The notes beneath the pieces are model-generated. The model saw only the letters and a program-made list of their open reading frames with translations, made no database searches and was not told the origin of the DNA. DNA of 12,902 nucleotides from Candidatus Poseidoniaceae archaeon (GTDB lineage: Archaea > Thermoplasmatota > Poseidoniia > Poseidoniales > Poseidoniaceae). Where the stretch lies: assembly GCA_013329355.1 (NCBI GenBank), contig DUKK01000121.1, positions 1-12,902 on the forward strand, given 5' to 3'. Position numbers and translations under genes: made by a program. This document shows positions 1-5,507 of the stretch, in pieces (position 1 is the first letter of the stretch; every line of letters begins with the position of its first letter).

Positions 1-999
1 TGGGGGGGAGATCGGTCAAGAGAGGTGCGACTTAAGCAACAAGGCCATACTTACGCCCAAATTGCTGCATTGGGTGGTGGAATTAATTCCACAGTATCGA
101 TGACCAAATCTCTCTCAGTTGATGAACTATATCGGCTTGGCAAGAACCGCTTAACAATTGCGTTAAGGAATGGTAGCACATATGTTGAGACAAAATCTGG
201 ATATGGATTAGATAGCGATAATGAGTTAAAATTACTGAAGGTTGCGAAATTATTAGACGAGGAAAGGTCCTTGCCGGGAATCGATTCCACTTGGCTTGGT
301 GCCCATGCAATTCCTGATAACCATTCACTGGAAACATATACTGAGGAACTCATCACTGAACAGCTACCTATCGTAGCCGAATCAGGCTTGGCAAGATCCG
401 CAGATGTTTTTTGCGAACCTGGCTGGTTCGGTGTGGATGAATCGAAGGAAATACTTGTTGAAGCGCGTAAACACGGGCTCCGGTTGCGAATGCACATCGA
501 TGAGTTTTGCGATGGCGGCGGAGGTAGCTTAGCAGCTGAACTACGTGTTGATACTGCTGATCATGCTCACTATACCAGTGATGAGGCACGAGAAGAAATG
601 AAAGCTGCAGAAGTTAATACTGGATTTCTACCTGGAACTCCATTCTCACTAGGTTCTAGCTGGCCAAATTTCCAAGCGATGGTTGAATTGGAGACTCCAT
701 GGACCATAGCCAGTGATTATAATCCAAACAATCAGGTGTTAAGTTTGCCATTTGCAGGATCATGTTTAGTACAACGCTGTGGAGTCGATCCGTTAACAGC
801 CCTTACCGCTTGCACGGTCAATGCTGGTTACACTACTCCACACAAGTCCGGTAAGAGGCATGGAGTTATATCAGTGGGTAGTATGGCAAATCTGAACATA
901 CTGCATTCACAGCAATGGGAGTCGTGGTGTCTTACTCCAGGCCATTCACCTATTGATATGACAATTATGGACGGCATCTGCCTAAATCATGATTTATAA
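1..999 (+). CDS. hutI: Imidazolonepropionase HutI, 5'-truncated by window edge
   Basis: Hydrolyses imidazolone-5-propionate to N-formimino-L-glutamate, the third step of histidine degradation, in the cytoplasm. The frame is open from base 1, and residues before the first possible start (GTG at 25) read WGGDRSRE, which matches the conserved GGxR...E segment of HutI. The real start therefore lies outside the window, and roughly 80-90 N-terminal residues, including the metal-binding HxH, are missing. Numbering from the first codon, visible amidohydrolase landmarks are KSGYGL (about 65-70), GAHAIP (about 100-105), MHIDEF (His about 165, Glu about 168), the ADHAHY region (about 186-191) and ASDYNP (metal-ligand Asp about 239). 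All expected C-terminal ligands are present, so it should be active. It ends with TAA at 997-999. It lies on the opposite strand to hutU and hutH, about 4.5 kb away. Family assignment is secure. Confidence 0.95.
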   Translation, partial: WGGDRSREVRLKQQGHTYAQIAALGGGINSTVSMTKSLSVDELYRLGKNRLTIALRNGSTYVETKSGYGLDSDNELKLLKVAKLLDEERSLPGIDSTWLGAHAIPDNHSLETYTEELITEQLPIVAESGLARSADVFCEPGWFGVDESKEILVEARKHGLRLRMHIDEFCDGGGGSLAAELRVDTADHAHYTSDEAREEMKAAEVNTGFLPGTPFSLGSSWPNFQAMVELETPWTIASDYNPNNQVLSLPFAGSCLVQRCGVDPLTALTACTVNAGYTTPHKSGKRHGVISVGSMANLNILHSQQWESWCLTPGHSPIDMTIMDGICLNHDL

Positions 1000-1011
1000 T
1001 TATTAATTATT

Positions 1012-1030
1012 CAAAAAAGATATAATATAT
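1012..1030 (+). promoter_or_regulatory. Archaeal BRE/TATA promoter for the ABM-like gene
   Basis: An A-rich BRE-like stretch (CAAAAAAG) is followed by TATAATATAT at 1021-1030. A start site about 25 bases downstream would fall near 1050, leaving a short leader that holds a GGTGA ribosome binding site at 1052-1056 ahead of the ATG at 1062. This suggests the small gene is transcribed separately from hutI. Confidence 0.6.
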
Positions 1031-1061
1031 GTTCTGTAGAAAACTTGTGTAGGTGAAAATC

Positions 1062-1379
1062 ATGCCATTATTGGAAACCATCGTTTGTCAAACAACAAAA
1101 GGGAAAGAAGCCAGGTTTGAACGAATGGTAAAGTCGCGCATTGAACTATCAAAACGCCAACGTGGGTGCCTTGCGGCCTGGTACGGCATTTCTAATACAG
1201 ACGAATTTTTGTTTTTGATACAAATAACGTATGAATCAATCGAAAGATTTCATGAAGTAAAGAAATTAGTAGAATCGACCTTAGATCCCAAAGATGGTGG
1301 ATTAGAATCATGCTTGACAGGCCCACCATTACTCGGGTTATTCGATATCGCAGGCGATTTGGTAAATCCAGGCAAATAA
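1062..1379 (+). CDS. Small ABM-like (antibiotic biosynthesis monooxygenase fold) protein, 105 aa
   Basis: I read this as a single-domain protein of the dimeric alpha/beta-barrel ABM type. It begins with a beta strand (LLETIVCQT), then a helix with KGKEARFERMVKSRIELSK, a strand with GCLAAWYGI, a charged turn and strand (DEFLFLIQIT) and a helix with ESIERFHEVKKL. That order fits ABM or YgiN-like proteins, but no decisive catalytic motif is visible, so the substrate is unknown. I chose ATG at 1062 over the in-frame GTG at 1053 because GGTGA at 1052-1056 is a good archaeal ribosome binding site five bases before 1062 and would lie inside the gene if 1053 were used. Its own TATA box precedes it. 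The link to histidine metabolism is only positional. The gene is probably real; the fold assignment is moderate. Confidence 0.6.
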   Translation: MPLLETIVCQTTKGKEARFERMVKSRIELSKRQRGCLAAWYGISNTDEFLFLIQITYESIERFHEVKKLVESTLDPKDGGLESCLTGPPLLGLFDIAGDLVNPGK

Positions 1380-1636
1380 TGTTATGCTACTTGTCGTATA
1401 ACACACATTATGCGTCATCGATAGTATTTGGACTTGTTCAAAGCATAACGCATCGATGCAAATATGTCATTCAGTCCACTGTTTATACATATCTTATTGG
1501 TGTATTCCTTCAAGAATTGTATCATTTAGCACCTTATACCCCCCCTAAACAACAAAAATACGGCAAAATCTTGAATTTGAATCCTCCAAAATCGAAGTAT
1601 TGATAATAATCCGATAAATCCCAAGTAATGTTTGTT
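1380..1636. other. Intergenic region with palindrome and inverted repeat
   Basis: No convincing gene lies in these 257 bases. They hold a perfect 10-bp palindrome, GCATCGATGC, at 1450-1459, a 7-bp inverted repeat (GTTATGC at 1381-1387 against GCATAAC at 1443-1449) and a run of seven C at 1539-1545. An AT-rich patch at about 1600-1612 (TTGATAATAAT) is a weak TATA candidate for the following small gene. The inverted repeat could be the base of a weak hairpin after the ABM-like gene. Confidence 0.4.
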
Positions 1637-1789
1637 ATGTCTAATGTTTCTGGTTATTGTTTGAAATGCAAAAAGTATGGTCCGATAAAAAATGGAACTC
1701 TCATAACGATGACTAACGGTAGAACCAGAATGGCAGGTTCCTGTTCATTGGAAAATTGCAGCGGTAAGATTTCGAAAATTGTTAGTTAA
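1637..1789 (+). CDS. DUF5679-like small zinc-ribbon protein, 50 aa
   Basis: A short gene recognised by its protein pattern. It starts near MSNVSGYCLKCKKYGPIKNG and continues with a strand-turn containing TMTNGRTRMAGSC, then a final Cys five residues on. The family (DUF5679, small proteins common in archaea and some bacteria) typically reads YCVKC...VTLKNGRPA..GxCPxCGxK; the CxxC pair and the TxTNGR..xxGxC part match. The second knuckle is altered to C-SLEN-C (Cys at residues 36 and 41), four residues between cysteines instead of two, so zinc binding may be changed. An in-frame ATG at 1628 is also possible; neither start has a GGTGA site, so the transcript may be leaderless. The function is unknown in the family. 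It sits just upstream of a tRNA gene with a separate promoter. Confidence 0.7.
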   Translation: MSNVSGYCLKCKKYGPIKNGTLITMTNGRTRMAGSCSLENCSGKISKIVS

Positions 1790-1807
1790 CTAACTAAACC
1801 GATGTGG

Positions 1808-1816
1808 TTTAATATA
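1808..1816 (+). promoter_or_regulatory. TATA box of the tRNA-Val gene
   Basis: TTTAATATA centred about 26 bases before the first base of the mature tRNA, the normal spacing for an archaeal promoter. It indicates independent transcription with almost no 5' leader. Confidence 0.6.
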
Positions 1817-1837
1817 CGCGATTATACGGCAAACATA

Positions 1838-1913
1838 GGGCTCGTGGTCTAGGGGTTATGACGTCGCCTTGACATGGCGAAGATCGAGAGTTCAATTCTC
1901 TCCGAGCCCACCA
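1838..1913 (+). tRNA. tRNA-Val (anticodon GAC), CCA encoded
   Basis: A full cloverleaf can be folded by eye. The acceptor stem is GGGCTCG (1838-1844) with CGAGCCC (1903-1909), perfectly paired. The D arm has GTC/GAC closing a loop with AGGGGTTA. The anticodon stem is TCGCC/GGCGA around the loop TTGACAT (1869-1875), giving anticodon GAC at 1871-1873, which reads valine GTC/GTT codons. The T arm is GAGAG/CTCTC with loop TTCAATT. The discriminator is A1910 and the CCA end is encoded at 1911-1913. There is no intron. Confidence 0.96.
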
Positions 1914-1925
1914 TGAAAAACTCTT

Positions 1926-1935
1926 AATATTTTTT
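1926..1935 (+). terminator. T-rich terminator after tRNA-Val
   Basis: A six-T run ending at 1935, preceded by TAATA and starting about 15 bases beyond the tRNA CCA end. Oligo-T tracts are the usual intrinsic termination signal in archaea. No strong hairpin is visible. Confidence 0.45.
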
Positions 1936-1983
1936 CAGCGAATGCTTATGCTTAATGCCACTGAAATAGCAAATAATAATAAT

Positions 1984-2346
1984 TCATAATTCCTCAACTT
2001 TTGCTCGAACAACCTTGTGTTCATCAACCTTCTCGGAAGGCTCGGTATCGTCTTGGAATGAGAAGTCTGTCGAGCCTCCTTGCCAGTCTGTAACGTCTTC
2101 ACTTTGTTCGAATTCCTCTTCAAGAATTTTTTGATTTGGACCCATTGAGTATGCCAACGGATTGATCTTTTGCAAATCAGTTTCTTGAGACTTTTCTTGT
2201 GGTGGTGGTGCATCTCTATCGACTAAATGCGCGTTAGAGTGAAAAGCTCCACACCCTAAGCATCGAAATGAGCCTTTTTTCTCAATGCTTCCACACACAG
2301 GACAAACAGCCATTCCGGTAAATTGGTTGAGAACGTCTTCAACCAT
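1984..2346 (-). CDS. Small zinc-ribbon protein with acidic tail, 120 aa
   Basis: Function not recognised. The N-terminal third carries one zinc ribbon: CPVC at residues 15-18 and CLGC at 29-32, with an intervening basic turn (SIEKKGSFR). A short proline-rich hinge (APPPQEKS) follows, and then a predicted disordered, acidic C-terminal half with many E and D. No membrane segment or signal peptide is seen. The ATG at 2346 begins one base after the stop of the large EF-hand protein gene, so the two are almost certainly co-transcribed and perhaps translationally coupled. Both carry CxxC zinc ribbons of a similar kind, suggesting a shared complex or role. There is no clear ribosome binding site, consistent with coupling. 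It could be an adaptor for the upstream membrane protein, but that is speculation. Confidence 0.75.
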   Translation of the reverse strand: MVEDVLNQFTGMAVCPVCGSIEKKGSFRCLGCGAFHSNAHLVDRDAPPPQEKSQETDLQKINPLAYSMGPNQKILEEEFEQSEDVTDWQGGSTDFSFQDDTEPSEKVDEHKVVRAKVEEL

Positions 2347-2347
2347 G

Positions 2348-4537
2348 TTAATCTTCTAAAAACATATCATCTTGGTAGCCAGTCACCAAATCGCCAGTCC
2401 CATCCTCTTCAATGGTGACTAGACCTTCATCGTCATCAAACTCAATTATGGTTCCATATACTTCCTCATCTTCTAGCACCAATCCGATATATGAACCAAT
2501 ATCTATCTCATCATCATAATCCTCATCACCGGTTTCGTCTAACTCTTCGGAACCATCAAAATCATCAAGTTCTGTTACGACTTCTTTGTTCAAACTGTCT
2601 TCATCATCGAGGTTGCTCTCATCATCCAATGCTTGTGCAACCTCCGCCTTTTCAACTTCATTTTCGCGCATGGCTTTGACTTTGGCCCGCCATGACGGTA
2701 CCAGTGACAACTGAGTGAATAAACTGCCAATTAATCCAATAGAGCCCAATATAATGAATAGAATACCATCCCAATAGAACCCTGCAGGCATCGATAATTC
2801 TCCGCCTTCTCCAGCGAATGGTGTAAGTGAATTCTCACAGCCGCCAATCTGGATCGCATCGTCGCATGGGTATGGTTCGCCATTAACATATACTGTATTG
2901 TCTTCGCCAATAGTTTGGCCAAATTCGGTATCGAGGATTACTGTTCCGCCGTTTCCATCTACAAATGGCGCTAATGTTCCATTAACTACCCATAGAAGAA
3001 TGAAGAACGCAAAACCTGTGTGAATCAGTGGCCAAACCACATCTTTCCAGCGTTTTGAAATCATCCGTTTTTGCCACTTCGACGGGAATTCTTTCGGTGA
3101 AGAAAGTGATGCTCGTTCATCGACTTCTTCATCGCTATTGTCCTCAATGGTGGTTATAAATTCAATCAAATCGATTGCCTCATCCCCATCATCATCAAAC
3201 ATGTCTATAAGTTCGGATATCGAGCTATCATCTGTGTCATTACCTGCATGTTTCTTCAAAGATTCTGTGAGTTCAACACGGTTGATTTTACCGTCGCCAT
3301 TCTTATCGAGCTTGCGGAAGAACGAACCAACGTTGATCTCCAAAGAGTCCATAAATTCAGTCAGTAAATCAAATGGTCGTTTTGCCACGTCTGATTCAAT
3401 ATCGACATCCATTGACTCAATAACTTCAATTAGTTCATAAGCATTAATCCTACCATCAGAATCATTGTCAACAAGGGAAATTATTCCCATTATATCGCCA
3501 GGTGATAGATAATCTCCCGCAATGGTATTGATACCTTTCTGTAGTTCAGGACCATCTATCAGTCCATCTTCGTCTAGGTCCAGTGATTCAAACATGCTTC
3601 TTATTGACATGTCGTGTTCACTAGCCGCCACTACCAGAGCCTTGAGGTATTCATCGGATGAATCATCACGGTCTTCAACACCCTCAATTGACTCTTCTTC
3701 CACCAAATCGTCTTCCAGCAGTGTATCATCCTCTTTCGAATCGTCTTGGGAATCCTCAACTTTTTGTGAGGTTTCAACTTCCACCTCATCCTCAGTATTT
3801 TCATCATCCTCAGAAAGAGCATCTGAGTCGACATCTGTTGACTTATCTTCCTCGTCAGTAACCCGAACAGATTCTATTTCGCTTCTGTTATCGGTAGAGT
3901 AGGCTTCTGCTGCCTTCTTCAACTCGACCTCGGTTAGGTAATCATTCTCGTTTTCATCGAATGCTGCTGCGTATGAAAGGAAATCATCCCTATCATTAAT
4001 AGCAAATTTCTTTAGTATTCTTTCAACTACGTTTTCAGAGTATTGCTTTGCCACAGTTTGTGTGGATTCAGCCGCAACTACTTCCTCACCAGAGATTGCG
4101 GTAACAAGCTCATGTAGGCTTATCACGCCATCGTTATCTGAATCAACTTCCGATATTAACCGGTCAATTTGTGAGGAAGGTAAATCAGCTAGATTCATTT
4201 TTAATAATCCGTCCTTCAATTCCTCCGCATCGATAAAGCCGTCCGAGTCAGAATCAAATTTTGAGAAAAGCATACCGGGTTCTATGCCAGTGTTGTCAAA
4301 CCATTCACTCAATACAGTAATTACATCATCAGCGACAAAATAAACACCACATTCAGGGCAGCTTTTCGACTCAATCGGCACAAGTGCATTACATGCACCA
4401 CACTCACCTAGAGCTTGATCTGAAACACCAGAAAAACCAATGCCACATTCAGAACATTTTTTTGAATCGAGTGGTATAATTGCTCTGCATGAACCACATT
4501 CTGCCATAGGGACTTCTTTACTTTCGGTATCCGACAT
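2348..4537 (-). CDS. Membrane protein with two zinc ribbons and seven EF-hand loops, 729 aa
   Basis: A likely calcium-responsive membrane protein of unknown role. Residues 14-32 and 46-63 are two similar CxxC...CxEC zinc ribbons. EF-hand loops lie at 95-106, 132-143, 194-205, 320-331, 357-368, 411-422 and 448-459. Five are canonical (DxDxDGxIxxxE type); the third lacks the central Gly, and the last has Glu in that place. A very acidic Ser/Asp/Glu linker spans about 225-295. Two membrane helices (about 499-519 and 587-612) flank an outer loop with Cys558 and Cys567, a possible disulfide. Basic residues before the first helix and after the second put both long tails inside the cell. The acidic C-terminus (about 679-729) has a strand-rich, SH3/KOW-like look. 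I chose ATG at 4537 over an in-frame TTG at 4549 because GGGTGTGA precedes it at ribosome-binding distance. It is the first gene of a pair with the 120-aa zinc-ribbon gene. Confidence 0.88.
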   Translation of the reverse strand: MSDTESKEVPMAECGSCRAIIPLDSKKCSECGIGFSGVSDQALGECGACNALVPIESKSCPECGVYFVADDVITVLSEWFDNTGIEPGMLFSKFDSDSDGFIDAEELKDGLLKMNLADLPSSQIDRLISEVDSDNDGVISLHELVTAISGEEVVAAESTQTVAKQYSENVVERILKKFAINDRDDFLSYAAAFDENENDYLTEVELKKAAEAYSTDNRSEIESVRVTDEEDKSTDVDSDALSEDDENTEDEVEVETSQKVEDSQDDSKEDDTLLEDDLVEEESIEGVEDRDDSSDEYLKALVVAASEHDMSIRSMFESLDLDEDGLIDGPELQKGINTIAGDYLSPGDIMGIISLVDNDSDGRINAYELIEVIESMDVDIESDVAKRPFDLLTEFMDSLEINVGSFFRKLDKNGDGKINRVELTESLKKHAGNDTDDSSISELIDMFDDDGDEAIDLIEFITTIEDNSDEEVDERASLSSPKEFPSKWQKRMISKRWKDVVWPLIHTGFAFFILLWVVNGTLAPFVDGNGGTVILDTEFGQTIGEDNTVYVNGEPYPCDDAIQIGGCENSLTPFAGEGGELSMPAGFYWDGILFIILGSIGLIGSLFTQLSLVPSWRAKVKAMRENEVEKAEVAQALDDESNLDDEDSLNKEVVTELDDFDGSEELDETGDEDYDDEIDIGSYIGLVLEDEEVYGTIIEFDDDEGLVTIEEDGTGDLVTGYQDDMFLED

Positions 4538-4568
4538 TGTCACACCCAATTATCGCATAACAACCCAT

Positions 4569-4576
4569 GATATAAT
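4569..4576 (-). promoter_or_regulatory. TATA box for the EF-hand/zinc-ribbon gene pair
   Basis: On the minus strand this reads ATTATATC. A start about 25 bases downstream falls near 4548, leaving a leader of about ten bases that contains GGGTGTGA before the ATG at 4537. Confidence 0.5.
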
Positions 4577-4600
4577 GATTGACTGGTAAATCAGGCTCAA

Positions 4601-4611
4601 ATGTATATATG
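4601..4611 (+). promoter_or_regulatory. TATA box for the DUF835 gene, with nearby TGGT repeats
   Basis: ATGTATATATG lies about 35 bases before the ATG at 4641, predicting a start near 4631 and a leader holding GGTGA at 4632-4636. Around it the motif A(C/T)TGGT occurs three times, at 4582, 4612 and 4621, the last two nine bases apart. They could be a regulator site in this 103-base divergent promoter region, but this is weak. Confidence 0.5.
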
Positions 4612-4640
4612 ATTGGTCCTATTGGTAAACAGGTGACCCA

Positions 4641-5507
4641 ATGGAGGTATGTCGTGGTAGTGTTTACCTCTACGATTTTTCCAACTATGAGCGCTTTATG
4701 ACAGAGTTAGAAGTGTTGATTGAGATAAACCATGATTACCGCTTTACTTTATTCACTAGGCTGCCGACTCGGCGCTTAATAGAAAAACTAGATTTATCCT
4801 TGATCTCAAACTATTGGATAACCAACCAAACCGATGGGAATTCAATACCACCTAATCTAATAGAGATTTCACAAATTATCGAGGACAGTAGTAGCGATGG
4901 GAGTAATTTTTTCATCCTTGATGGTTTGGAACTGATAAATGATGAGACTACGTCTAACAGTTTACTAGGGTCATTGTCATTGTTGTTTGACAGAATTAAA
5001 GCGCGTCACGATGTGTTGGTGATATGTATTGACGCTCTAGCTTTTGATCCTGATTGGATGGTAAAACTACAATATCTTACCGAAAAATTAGTTGTTAAAT
5101 CACCTGATATAGTGGTTATTGATGAAGAGGCATCAAATACAGTGGAACCTGCTGATATGCCCTTCCAGCATGAATTGGGCATCGATGGCGGTCCTCGATT
5201 GACTTATCTAGCAAAATTACCGGAATTTGGATTCACAAGAGAGATATTGGTGAAGAGAATACTACAATGGCGACGACTTGGTCTAGATGTGTCAGCGATT
5301 GAACCAGCATTAGCATATCAGCAAAAAGATGCTTATCAGTTGTATAAATTAGTCGAAGAAAAAGTAAGAAGAGCGACAGAGATTGAGCGATTTATTCATG
5401 CCAATCAACAATACTTAGATGCCACACAAATTGCAGTTGATATGTTCAGAGTCAGACAGTTGACTGGTTTGGATGAGTTAGAGAAAAAATACTACTCTTC
5501 ACCTTGA
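4641..5507 (+). CDS. DUF835 domain protein with helical C-terminal extension, 288 aa
   Basis: Residues about 5-150 match the archaeal DUF835 family: an opening GSVYLYD strand, an LFTRLP segment (37-42), a YWITNQTDGNSIPP segment (58-71) and the hallmark FFILDGLELI (90-99), followed by LSLLFDRIK and a VLVICIDAL strand. DUF835 is a RecA-like alpha/beta fold of unknown function, often attached to signalling domains in archaea. No Walker A motif is visible. Beyond it, residues about 195-288 form a charged helical domain with FGFTREILVKRILQWRRLGLD and AIEPAL, ending in an amphipathic or coiled-coil stretch. The function is not known; a sensory or regulatory role is inferred from the family. It is cytoplasmic (no signal or membrane segment), divergent from the EF-hand gene, and overlaps hutH tail to tail by nine bases. 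Start ATG at 4641 is supported by GGTGA at 4632-4636. Confidence 0.82.
   Translation: MEVCRGSVYLYDFSNYERFMTELEVLIEINHDYRFTLFTRLPTRRLIEKLDLSLISNYWITNQTDGNSIPPNLIEISQIIEDSSSDGSNFFILDGLELINDETTSNSLLGSLSLLFDRIKARHDVLVICIDALAFDPDWMVKLQYLTEKLVVKSPDIVVIDEEASNTVEPADMPFQHELGIDGGPRLTYLAKLPEFGFTREILVKRILQWRRLGLDVSAIEPALAYQQKDAYQLYKLVEEKVRRATEIERFIHANQQYLDATQIAVDMFRVRQLTGLDELEKKYYSSP
5484..5489 (-). terminator. T6 tract after hutH, inside the DUF835 gene end
   Basis: On the minus strand this is TTTTTT, 9 to 15 bases beyond the hutH stop, as expected for archaeal oligo-T termination. It is coding sequence (Lys codons) for the convergent DUF835 gene. Confidence 0.4.

Noticed and set aside
25..27. GTG at 25 as the true hutI start
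   Set aside because: The residues encoded before it match the conserved HutI GGxR segment, so the gene begins upstream of the window.
1310..1603. Open frame of 97 codons overlapping the end of the ABM-like gene
   Set aside because: It overlaps a better-supported gene, has no recognisable domain, and looks like chance coding in an AT-rich gap.
1838..1913. tRNA-Val as an integration site for a mobile element
   Set aside because: No integrase and no repeated tRNA 3' end is seen in the window.
3138..3902. Two plus-strand frames (3138-3440 and 3522-3902) rich in Ser
   Set aside because: They are the mirror of the Asp/Glu/Ser-rich EF-hand gene; the composition follows from the acidic codons on the other strand.
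4547..4549. TTG at 4549 as the start of the EF-hand protein
   Set aside because: It would place the GGGTGTGA ribosome binding site inside the gene; ATG at 4537 is better positioned.
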